A stretch of DNA of 7,504 nt, taken from the NCBI GenBank assembly GCA_964472545.1, contig CAYYNP010000408.1:1-7504 (forward strand), in the 5' to 3' direction. Below, in pieces: positions 1-5,537 of the stretch. Positions within the stretch are counted from its first letter, which is position 1, and every line of letters starts with the position of its first letter. Below the pieces are notes generated by a model. It did no database searches. It was not told the DNA's origin and was given only the letters and a program-made list of their open reading frames with translations. The position numbers were made by a program, and so were the translations under genes. The stretch is from CAYYNP01 sp964472545 (lineage in GTDB: Bacteria > Planctomycetota > Planctomycetia > Pirellulales > Thermoguttaceae).

Positions 1-102
1 GTGACATCTTTCGGAGAGTGACATCTTGCGGAGAGTGACATCTCGCGGAGGGCGATATCTTGCGGTGGGTGACATCTTGCGGCGGGTGACATCTTGCGGA
101 GC
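1..102. repeat. six tandem 17-bp repeats
   Basis: Six head-to-tail copies of a 17-bp unit, consensus GTGACATCTTGCGGAGA, begin at 1, 18, 35, 52, 69 and 86. Most copies differ from the consensus at one to four bases; the fourth (GCGATATCTTGCGGTGG) is the most diverged. The array starts at the first base of the window, so it may continue upstream. No coding potential is evident: the length is not a multiple of three, and no start with a ribosome binding site is visible. It is probably a minisatellite in the spacer upstream of ilvN; a regulatory role is not shown. Confidence 0.9.
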
Positions 103-108
103 AAGATG
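90..108. other. perfect 8-bp hairpin at the end of the 17-bp array
   Basis: CATCTTGC (90-97), loop GGA, GCAAGATG (101-108) form a perfect stem-loop. The left arm is the core of the sixth 17-bp repeat. The right arm is an inverted, truncated copy of the same core. There is no T-run after it, so a classical intrinsic terminator is doubtful. It could still end upstream transcription or be a by-product of repeat inversion. Confidence 0.6.
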
Positions 109-144
109 ACTACTTTGGCGGTGACGAACCCTGTCCTGCGGCCC

Positions 145-173
145 TTGTCCAATTCCATAGCGGGGGGTATGAT
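145..173 (+). promoter_or_regulatory. candidate sigma70-type promoter for ilvN
   Basis: A -35-like TTGTCC (145-150) lies 17 bp from a -10-like TATGAT (168-173), matching the TTGACA/TATAAT consensus at 4 and 5 positions with optimal spacing. Transcription would start near 180, giving a leader of about 20 nt before the ilvN ATG. That leaves no room for a leader-peptide attenuator. It is the best promoter match I found in the window, but planctomycete promoters are poorly defined, so this is a prediction. Confidence 0.5.
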
Positions 174-202
174 GGCCGTTTCGCCCTTTTTTGGAGCCCG
201 TT

Positions 203-688
203 ATGCGTCACGTTCTGTCGGCTTTGGTGCAAAACGTACCCGGTGTGCTTTCAAACATCTCGGGCATGTTGGCCTCGCGTGGATACAACATCGATAGCCT
301 TGCCGTCGGGGAGACTGAGGACCCCCATCTGTCGCGGATGACGTTCGTGGTCGTCGGCGACGACAGCGTGTTGGAGCAGGTCCGCAAGCAGTTGGAGAAA
401 GTTGTCACCGTGGTTCGCGTGGACGACGTCAGCTCCCAGGATCACGTCGAGAGGGACCTGATGCTGCTGAAGGTCCGCGCCGACGCCGGCCGCCGTAGCG
501 AGATCCGCGAGTTGACCGAGATCTTCCGCGGCCGGATCGTCGACGTCGCGCCCGAGATCGTGATGATTGAAATCTCCGGCCAGGAGAAGAAGATCGAAGC
601 CTTCATCGAAATGGTGCGGCCGTTCGGGATCCTCGAATTGGTCCGTACCGGGCGGATTGCGATGGTCCGTGGCGAGAAGGGGGAGTAG
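203..688 (+). CDS. ilvN: acetohydroxyacid (acetolactate) synthase, small regulatory subunit
   Basis: A 161-residue cytoplasmic regulatory subunit of acetohydroxyacid synthase, the first common enzyme of valine, leucine and isoleucine synthesis. It stimulates the catalytic subunit IlvB and confers valine feedback. Residues about 3-75 are an ACT domain, with the family pattern N11-x-x-G14, then RGYNIDSLAVG (26-36) and LSRMTF. The rest (about 80-157) is the small-subunit C-terminal domain, containing VERDLMLLKV and EIFRGRIVDV. Positions matching valine-site residues of E. coli IlvH (N11, G14, S17, N29) are all kept, so valine sensitivity is expected. The ATG at 203 is preferred over an in-frame TTG at 191: the protein then begins MRHVLS like its homologues, and GGAG at 193-196 sits 6 nt upstream. 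ilvC follows after 110 bp. ilvB is not seen upstream, at least within 200 bp. Confidence 0.96.
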   Translation: MRHVLSALVQNVPGVLSNISGMLASRGYNIDSLAVGETEDPHLSRMTFVVVGDDSVLEQVRKQLEKVVTVVRVDDVSSQDHVERDLMLLKVRADAGRRSEIRELTEIFRGRIVDVAPEIVMIEISGQEKKIEAFIEMVRPFGILELVRTGRIAMVRGEKGE

Positions 689-692
689 CGAG

Positions 693-720
693 GAGTTGGG
701 AGCAGGGAGTTGGGAGCAGG
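693..720. repeat. two tandem 14-bp repeats in the ilvN-ilvC spacer
   Basis: Two exact copies of GAGTTGGGAGCAGG (693-706 and 707-720) lie 5 bp after the ilvN stop codon, with GAG of a third copy following. They form a purine-rich tract on the coding strand. They could affect spacing or folding of an ilvN-ilvC transcript, but no function is shown. Confidence 0.85.
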
Positions 721-746
721 GAGATACGGTGGGCGTCTGAGTTCTC

Positions 747-783
747 CAATCGTCAATCACAAATCATCAATCGAAAATCTAAA
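747..783. other. AT-rich low-complexity stretch before ilvC
   Basis: A run built of repeated (C/A)AATC words, with TCAATC at 753 and again at 767, stands out sharply from the GC-rich surroundings. It directly precedes the strong ilvC ribosome binding site GGGAGG (786-791). It would leave the translation start unstructured and could contain a promoter. I see no well-spaced -35/-10 pair in it. Confidence 0.45.
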
Positions 784-798
784 CCGGGAGGGCATCTG

Positions 799-1806
799 AT
801 GCCGGCCAAAATCTATTACGACAAAGACGCCGACCTGGCGCTATTGAAAGACAAGACGATCTCCATCCTCGGCTACGGCTCGCAGGGCCACGGCCACGCC
901 CAGAACCTTCGCGACAGCGGCTGCAACGTGTTGGTGGCCGAGTTGCCGGGCACGCCCAACTACGAGCAGGCCGTCAAGGACGGCTTCCAGCCCGTCTCGA
1001 CCGATGAGGCGACCACCAAGGGCGACATCATCACCATCCTGCTGCCCGACGAGTTGCAGGCCGGCATCTTCCAGAGCCAGATTCGCGAGAACCTCTCGCC
1101 GGGCAACATCCTCGTCTGCTCGCACGGGTTCAACGTCCACTTCGGGCAGTTCGACATTCCCGAAGGCGTGGCGGTGATCCTGGTCGCGCCGAAGGGGCCG
1201 GGCCATTTGGTGCGGGCCGAGTACGAGCGCGGGGCGGGCGTGCCCTGTCTGATCGGACTCGGCGAAGGGGCCGGCGACCAACAGCGCAAGATTGGCCTGG
1301 CCTATGCCAAGGGCATCGGCGGCACGCGGGCGGGCGTGATCGAAACCACCTTCGCCGAAGAGACCGAAACGGACCTTTTCGGCGAGCAAGTCGTCCTCTG
1401 TGGCGGACTCAGCGCCCTGATCAAGGCCGGCTACGAAACGCTCGTCGAGGCCGGCTACCAGCCCGAGATGGCCTACTTCGAGTGTCTGCATGAAGTCAAG
1501 CTGATCGTCGATTTGATCTACGAGGGCGGGCTGAGCTACATGCGATACAGTATCTCGAACACCGCCGAGTACGGCGACTACTCCCGCGGCTCGCGGATCA
1601 TCACCGACGAGACCAAGGCCGAGATGCGGCGAATCCTTAAGGAGATCCGCGACGGCCATTTCGCCCGAGAGTGGATCCTTGAGAACAAGGCCAACGCCCC
1701 CGCCTTCAAGGCACTACGGCGTCAGGAGCGAGGCCACGAGATCGAAGAGGTCGGCCGGCAATTGCGGCGGCTGATGTCGTGGATCGAGGATAAGGAAGTG
1801 AAGTAG
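799..1806 (+). CDS. ilvC: ketol-acid reductoisomerase (class I)
   Basis: Converts 2-acetolactate and 2-aceto-2-hydroxybutyrate to dihydroxy acids by Mg-dependent alkyl migration and nicotinamide-dependent reduction, the second step of valine and isoleucine synthesis. At 335 residues it has class I length. The N-terminal Rossmann fold has G25-x-G27-x-x-G30. The C-terminal helical domain carries the expected catalytic set: H109 in SHGFN, K132 in APKGPGH, metal ligands D192 and E196 in TDLFGEQ, E228 and E232, and substrate-binding S253 in SISNTAEYG. The second strand ends in A47-E48-L49-P50-G51-T52-P53-N54, where most class I enzymes have an arginine and serine(s) that hold the NADPH phosphate. 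Acidic E48, 18 residues after G30, is the classical NAD-type position, so NADH use or relaxed specificity is inferred. The ATG at 799 is supported by GGGAGG 7 nt upstream. It is probably co-expressed with ilvN. Confidence 0.98.
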   Translation: MPAKIYYDKDADLALLKDKTISILGYGSQGHGHAQNLRDSGCNVLVAELPGTPNYEQAVKDGFQPVSTDEATTKGDIITILLPDELQAGIFQSQIRENLSPGNILVCSHGFNVHFGQFDIPEGVAVILVAPKGPGHLVRAEYERGAGVPCLIGLGEGAGDQQRKIGLAYAKGIGGTRAGVIETTFAEETETDLFGEQVVLCGGLSALIKAGYETLVEAGYQPEMAYFECLHEVKLIVDLIYEGGLSYMRYSISNTAEYGDYSRGSRIITDETKAEMRRILKEIRDGHFAREWILENKANAPAFKALRRQERGHEIEEVGRQLRRLMSWIEDKEVK

Positions 1807-1836
1807 GCTTCCGGTTGTCGACTCCTGGTAGATTCT

Positions 1837-1862
1837 CGTTCCCAAACTCCAGTTTGGGAACG
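1837..1862. terminator. 26-bp near-perfect palindrome after ilvC, possible bidirectional terminator
   Basis: CGTTCCCAAACT (1837-1848), CC, AGTTTGGGAACG (1851-1862) is a perfect 12-bp inverted repeat, 31 bp after the ilvC stop. As RNA it would fold as an 11-bp stem with a TCCA loop. No T-run follows on either strand, so it is not a textbook intrinsic terminator. Its position between convergent genes suits a transcription barrier, but it also belongs to the repeat family next to it. Confidence 0.4.
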
Positions 1863-1871
1863 CACTGTCTT

Positions 1872-1886
1872 GGAAGCTCTGCTTCC
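1872..1886. repeat. small perfect palindrome
   Basis: GGAAGC (1872-1877), TCT, GCTTCC (1881-1886) forms a 6-bp stem with a 3-nt loop inside the post-ilvC repeat cluster. It is likely part of the same dispersed repeat family. Confidence 0.55.
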
Positions 1887-1893
1887 TGATCGG

Positions 1894-2004
1894 CGAGCGC
1901 TGCGCCTGCGCGCCGAGGTTTCCAGACTGAATCTTGGAAACCAGCGGGAACGCTGCGCCTGCACACTGAGGTTCCCAGACTGGAGTTTGGGAACCAGTCT
2001 GGTT
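1894..2004. repeat. two tandem ~52-bp repeats, each containing an inverted repeat
   Basis: Copy A (1894-1944) and copy B (1945-1997) are clearly related: both contain CGCTGCGCCTGC, then GAGGTT, then a palindromic core, and both end in CCAG. Copy A holds GGTTTCCA/TGGAAACC (1917-1924 and 1935-1942). Copy B holds GGTTCCCA/TGGGAACC (1970-1977 and 1988-1995), with a further partly paired centre. Copy B runs into another palindrome, AACCAG-T-CTGGTT (1992-2004). The cores resemble the palindrome at 1837-1862. The structure suggests a REP-like or small non-autonomous element duplicated in the gap between convergent genes. No transposase is nearby in this window. Confidence 0.75.
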
Positions 2005-2030
2005 TGACCCGTCCGGCTCAGCCGCTCCGC

Positions 2031-2969
2031 CTACCTTCGAATCGCCACGGAGAAATCCGGATCGCCACGATGCATGAACGCCTGACGCGTGACGCGTGCC
2101 CGGCGTCTGGCCGCTGAAAACGGACCGTCGGTGGCCAGCAGCCCCAGGTCGTAGGCCAACTCGTCCGAATAGCCCGGCAACAGCACCCGGTAGTCGTACG
2201 GTACCCGGTCCGGCGAGAGACGATTGATGTGGTTGCGGATGTTGGTCGTGCAGTTGTTCGTAAGCGTGTTGTAGAACTCGGGCTCCTCGGCCAGCTTGTT
2301 CACGCGCTGCATCACGTCGGCGAACAGTTCCCGGGCTTGCTCGGGTGTGGCCCGGGTGCGATGGACGTAGACGTCGTCCAGGCGATGGTTCGCCCGCAGT
2401 CCGATCAGGTCGCGCTCGTCGCCGAGCACGTACATCAGTTCATACTGATTGAAGAATCCCCGCAGCGGCCCGTAGCGTTCGCCTTTCTCCTTGCGGATCT
2501 CGACCGACACACACAGATAGTCGCCTCCGGCAAAGCCGAAGCTCATCATGGTGTGTCCCAGCGCGGGCGTTTCCGCGAAGGGTACCATGATGAAGTCGAC
2601 CGATTCCAGGTCGCGTAGATCGAACGTCCTGTCGTAATGGTGGACGATGTAGTCGTCGGTCGTGAAGTAGTTGCAGTTGCGGATGTTCTGCACGGTGACC
2701 CGATCGCCGTGGAAGACGGCACGCGGCAACACGGCCTGGTCGTGCTCCCATTGGCGATGGTTCGACGGCCGAAACGGCTTGGCCAGGTCTTCGGCCGGCT
2801 CGAGCGACGGCAGCAGCGGTGCGTCGGGCGCGGGGTCCAACTCTGGCAGCCGCCACGATTGACAACCGGCGGCCAACAGCAACAGCACCACCAGACAGCA
2901 GTGGCTCAGCAGCCGACGCCCAATCGGCGGGACTGCCGGGGAGATCGTGCCGTTTCGGATTCGTCTCAT
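2031..2969 (-). CDS. DUF4105 / Lnb-N domain lipoprotein
   Basis: A 312-residue predicted lipoprotein. A basic N-terminus is followed by a hydrophobic stretch ending in AAGC with lipidated C36. After a proline-rich linker, the DUF4105 (Lnb N-terminal periplasmic) domain covers roughly residues 90-260: VQNIRN, HHYDRTFDL, H139 in GHTMMSFGF, SVEIRKEKGE (155-164), YELMYVLGDERDLI, and C240 in NNCTT. The Cys and His are the likely catalytic pair. The founding member, Lnb of Gram-positive bacteria, moves an acyl chain within lipoproteins to their N-terminal cysteine. Whether Gram-negative DUF4105 proteins do this is not established, so no reaction is assigned. The ATG at 2969 is preferred to an in-frame TTG at 3023 because it shortens an already long signal peptide, although neither start has a clear Shine-Dalgarno. 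It is convergent with ilvC and divergent from the next gene. Confidence 0.87.
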   Translation of the reverse strand: MRRIRNGTISPAVPPIGRRLLSHCCLVVLLLLAAGCQSWRLPELDPAPDAPLLPSLEPAEDLAKPFRPSNHRQWEHDQAVLPRAVFHGDRVTVQNIRNCNYFTTDDYIVHHYDRTFDLRDLESVDFIMVPFAETPALGHTMMSFGFAGGDYLCVSVEIRKEKGERYGPLRGFFNQYELMYVLGDERDLIGLRANHRLDDVYVHRTRATPEQARELFADVMQRVNKLAEEPEFYNTLTNNCTTNIRNHINRLSPDRVPYDYRVLLPGYSDELAYDLGLLATDGPFSAARRRARVTRQAFMHRGDPDFSVAIRR

Positions 2970-3311
2970 GAGAAGCAGCCGTCGGCGCACGTCCGCGCCT
3001 GGTGGTTTGCGTCGATTGCGCAAACGAAGGGAAGACGGTAGGCCAGATTCGGTCAGGGAATTGCGGTAGAAAAGGGGCCGCGGTTTGTAGCGAAAACCGG
3101 CAACCGACGCAAGTCGTCTTCAGACGCTGCTGTGCTGGGGTGGTGTTGTAGCCGCATTGGGGGGCACGATTCCGCTGCCGCGACCTGCCAGATAACCGGC
3201 ATGACCCGACTTTCTTGCCTAAACCAATCATGTTTCTATCGAGCACCGGCCGAAGAGAGACAATGTGCCGACGTATAGCCGCCCCACCGCCGTATAGGAG
3301 GAACACCGATC
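2970..3311. other. divergent intergenic region, 342 bp
   Basis: Separates the - strand DUF4105 gene from the + strand thioredoxin-fold gene, so it should hold promoters for both. I find no well-spaced sigma70-type pair on either strand. Small inverted repeats are present: CGGTTT (3081-3086) with AAACCG (3094-3099), and CGTCT-TC-AGACG near 3115-3126. They are short enough to be chance. Reading frames across it are shadows of neighbouring genes. Confidence 0.6.
3296..3301 (+). promoter_or_regulatory. ribosome binding site, AGGAGG
   Basis: A full-consensus Shine-Dalgarno lies 10 nt before the ATG at 3312 and fixes that start. It sits in an 11-base block, AGGAGGAACAC, that recurs before the start at 5538. 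Confidence 0.85.
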
Positions 3312-5216
3312 ATGAAATTCGCCTTTCGCCCTTGGATATGCTCTGCGGTCGTCAGTCTGGCCGTCTTCGTGGTAGCCGACGCCGCCACGGCCGCAAGTGC
3401 CCCCTCGGCCGCCGACGCCTTGAAGCTGGTGCCCACGCAACGCGACGTCGACTACGCGCGGCCCACGGCGGAGGAAGCCGCCAAGTGTCGGATTTCGCCG
3501 CAGAAGCTCGACGGCAGGATGGGCTGGGTGGTGGAGGATGCCGCCGGAATGACGCTCCGCAGGTTTGTGGACAGCAACGACGATAACGTGGTGGATCGGT
3601 GGAGTTACTTCAAGGACGGGTTGGAGGTCTACCGCGATCTGGACGTCGATTACGACGGGCAGGTCGATCAGTGTCGTTGGTTCCACACCGGCGGAAGTCG
3701 TTGGGGGCTCGACACGAACGAAGACGGCAAGATCGACGCCTGGAAGGCGATTTCGGCCGAAGAGGTCACCGCCGAGGCCGTCGCCGCCCTGGCTGCCGGC
3801 GACGCCGCGCGGTTCACCCGGCTGATGCTCACCTCCGGCGAGTTGGCGTCTCTGGGGCTCGGCAAGGAGAAGGCGGCCGTGTTGGCCAAGCAGATCGGCG
3901 CCGCAGAGACTGCGTTTCGCCCGCTGGCGACTAGTCAGAAGGTGGTCACCTCACAGTCGAGGTGGGTTCAATTCAGCGGCCTGCGGCCGGGCATCGTGCC
4001 CTCCGGCACGGACGGTTCGGCCAAGGACCTGCGCGTCTACGAGAACGTCACCGCGATCGTGCAGACCGGCGAGAAGCACGGCCAGGTCTACATTGGCACG
4101 CTGGTCGAAGTGGGCGACGTGTGGCGGTTGATCGACGTACCGCGAGGGCTGACCGGCGACACGGCCGACGTGGCGGCCGGCTTCTTTTTCCGACCACCGA
4201 TCGGCAGTTCCACAGGCACGGGATCCACAGGCCCCAGCGGGGAAAGCCAGAAGCTGCTGGCCGATTTGGAGGCACTCGACCGCGAATCGCAGGCCGCCAC
4301 GACGCCGGCCCAATTGTCGGCGTTTGCCGTCCGCCGGTCCGATCTGCTGGCGAAACTTGCCAAGGCCGCCGGCAGTGCTCAGGAGCGGGAAGTTTGGCTG
4401 CGGCAACTTGCCGACATGCTCAGCGCGGGCACACAAGACGGCACGCTGACCGACGGCGTGACGCGGCTGGGCACCCTGCTGGCCGACCTGAAGGCCGCCG
4501 ACGCCGACCGCGCGTTGGTGCCGTACGTCCTCTTTCGCAAGATGACGGCGGAGTACATCGTCAGACTGCGCGAATCGAAGGACGGTTTTGCCGAGATCCA
4601 GAGCGCTTGGCTCAAGGGGCTCGAGCAGTTCGTGGCCGACTACCCCACCAGCCCCGACGCTGCCGAGGCCATGCTGCAACTGGCCACGTCACGGGAATTC
4701 GCCGGCCAAGAGGACGACGCCAAGAAGTGGTACGCCCGGATCGTCAGCAGCTTTCCCGGCACACCGGTCGCGCAAAAGGCCGCCGGTGCGCAGACCCGGC
4801 TAGACCTGGTCGGCAAGACGCTGAGCCTATCGGGCAAGACGCCCTCCGGCGGGCTGCTCGACCTGGCCAAGTATCGTGGGCGGGTGGTGGTGGTGCAGTA
4901 TTGGGCCACGTGGAGCGATCGGGCCAAGGCCGACATGCCGACCCTGAAGGCCCTCATGCAGAAATATGGCAGTTCGCTGAGCGTGATTGGGGTGAATCTG
5001 GACGCCAGCGTCCAGGACGTGACCAAGTTTGTCACTCAGAACAGCGTTACCTGGCCGCAGATTCACGAGGAGGGTGGGCTCGACAGCCGCCCGGCCAACC
5101 AGTTCGGCATCCTAACACTGCCCACGATGTTTCTGATCGACAAGCAGGGCAAGGTGGTCAGCCGCAACGTGCAAACGGTCGATCTGGACGGCGAGTTGAA
5201 GAAGCTGATCCGATAA
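3312..5216 (+). CDS. exported protein with EF-hand-like loops and a redox-inactive thioredoxin (TlpA-like) domain
   Basis: A 634-residue protein of unknown role. Residues 1-28 are a signal peptide (cleavage probably near ATA-AS), so it acts in the periplasm or outside. Three aspartate-rich loops, D87-x-N-D-D-N-x-x-D95, D111-x-D-x-D-G-x-x-D119 and D134-x-N-x-D-G-x-x-D142, resemble EF-hand or dockerin calcium loops. Residues about 150-295 are an unrecognised domain (W218, YEN 243-245, W271). A Gly/Ser/Thr linker (298-313) leads to helices, including a TPR-like pair at about 437-497. The C-terminus (about 503-634) is a TlpA/ResA-type thioredoxin fold: W531-A-T-W534 aligns with the active-site lead-in, but CxxC is replaced by S535-D-R-A538, while the cis-proline P604 in TLPT is kept. 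It should therefore bind rather than catalyse thiol exchange. The neighbour at 5538 is also exported, but transcription is probably separate. Confidence 0.88.
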   Translation: MKFAFRPWICSAVVSLAVFVVADAATAASAPSAADALKLVPTQRDVDYARPTAEEAAKCRISPQKLDGRMGWVVEDAAGMTLRRFVDSNDDNVVDRWSYFKDGLEVYRDLDVDYDGQVDQCRWFHTGGSRWGLDTNEDGKIDAWKAISAEEVTAEAVAALAAGDAARFTRLMLTSGELASLGLGKEKAAVLAKQIGAAETAFRPLATSQKVVTSQSRWVQFSGLRPGIVPSGTDGSAKDLRVYENVTAIVQTGEKHGQVYIGTLVEVGDVWRLIDVPRGLTGDTADVAAGFFFRPPIGSSTGTGSTGPSGESQKLLADLEALDRESQAATTPAQLSAFAVRRSDLLAKLAKAAGSAQEREVWLRQLADMLSAGTQDGTLTDGVTRLGTLLADLKAADADRALVPYVLFRKMTAEYIVRLRESKDGFAEIQSAWLKGLEQFVADYPTSPDAAEAMLQLATSREFAGQEDDAKKWYARIVSSFPGTPVAQKAAGAQTRLDLVGKTLSLSGKTPSGGLLDLAKYRGRVVVVQYWATWSDRAKADMPTLKALMQKYGSSLSVIGVNLDASVQDVTKFVTQNSVTWPQIHEEGGLDSRPANQFGILTLPTMFLIDKQGKVVSRNVQTVDLDGELKKLIR

Positions 5217-5233
5217 TCGGCGGCTCCCGCAAA

Positions 5234-5353
5234 CCAGGGGCCCGAAAGCCAGGGGCCCGAAAGCCAGGGGCCTGAAGACCAGGGGCCCAAAAACTAGGGG
5301 CCTAAAAACTAGGGGCCTAAGAACTAGGGGCCTAAAAACCAGGGGCCCGTCAA
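5234..5353. repeat. eight tandem 15-bp repeats
   Basis: Eight head-to-tail copies begin at 5234, 5249, 5264, 5279, 5294, 5309, 5324 and 5339. The first copies read CCAGGGGCCCGAAAG, the later ones CTAGGGGCCTAAAAA. The array starts 17 bp after the stop codon of the thioredoxin-fold gene. AGGGGCC is invariant. Each copy carries a small palindrome (CAGG-GG-CCTG or TAGG-GG-CCTA in several), so transcripts could fold into serial hairpins or pair between copies. It is not part of the upstream protein: an in-frame TAG occurs at 5295 even past the normal stop. Confidence 0.93.
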
Positions 5354-5361
5354 CCTTTTTT
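5327..5361 (+). terminator. possible intrinsic terminator formed by the last repeats
   Basis: GGGCC in the seventh 15-bp copy can pair with GGCCC in the eighth, and the array is followed closely by six Ts (5356-5361). A GC stem plus T-run fits Rho-independent termination of the thioredoxin-fold gene. The gap of 7 bases between stem and Ts, and the many competing pairings, make this uncertain. Confidence 0.35.
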
Positions 5362-5537
5362 CACAAATCGGCCTAAATCCCCCAAACTGGTCTAGACGCC
5401 ACTTGCCGGGGGCGAGTACACTCCCGCAGCCTGTTTTCTAGTCTTATCGGATCCGGTCGGCTCGTTTCGGCGGTCCTGCGAGGTCTCGTGGGGTATGCCG
5501 GCCGCTTCGCTTGGCGCGGTTCAAGGAGGAACACGCA
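5362..5537. other. intergenic leader of the TPR gene
   Basis: Region between the repeat array/T-run and the TPR gene start. It must hold the promoter if the gene is transcribed alone, but I see no convincing -35/-10 pair; TTGCCG at 5403 and TACACT at 5417 are too close together. The strong ribosome binding site AGGAGG (5524-5529) is at its end. Confidence 0.5.
5524..5529 (+). promoter_or_regulatory. ribosome binding site, AGGAGG
   Basis: A full-consensus Shine-Dalgarno lies 8 nt before the ATG at 5538. It selects that codon over an in-frame TTG at 5511, which would put the ribosome site inside the reading frame. It shares the 11-base block AGGAGGAACAC with the gene at 3312. Confidence 0.88.

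Noticed and set aside
1..110. CRISPR array
   Set aside because: The 17-bp units are directly adjacent with no unique spacers. The same holds for the 15-bp array at 5234-5353.
841..1659. 272-codon - strand frame opposite ilvC
   Set aside because: Antisense shadow of a highly conserved enzyme gene; no motifs or start signal.
1838..2004. Structured RNA gene or riboswitch downstream of ilvC
   Set aside because: The stems are better explained as copies of one palindromic repeat. There is no conserved riboswitch core that I recognise, and the position is 3' of the gene.
2970..3023. TTG-initiated 18-residue N-terminal extension of the DUF4105 lipoprotein
   Set aside because: It would place 53 residues before the lipobox cysteine, too long for a normal signal peptide. 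The ATG at 2969 is the better choice, although it also lacks a clear ribosome site.
3215..3239. TTGCCT ... TTCTAT as promoter for the thioredoxin-fold gene
   Set aside because: The spacing between the boxes is only 13 bp and the -10 match is weak.
3962..5275. 437-codon + strand frame overlapping the thioredoxin-fold gene and running into the 15-bp repeats
   Set aside because: Arg/Gly-rich translation typical of a GC-rich off-frame, with no start signal. The thioredoxin-fold frame explains the region.
5217..5376. Repeat array as a translated pentapeptide tail (15 bp = 5 codons) of the thioredoxin-fold protein
   Set aside because: In the gene's frame the TAA at 5214 is followed by a TAG at 5295. 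Another frame is open through all eight copies, reading like (T/A)RG(P/L)K, but it would need a frameshift near the stop and I see no slippery site.
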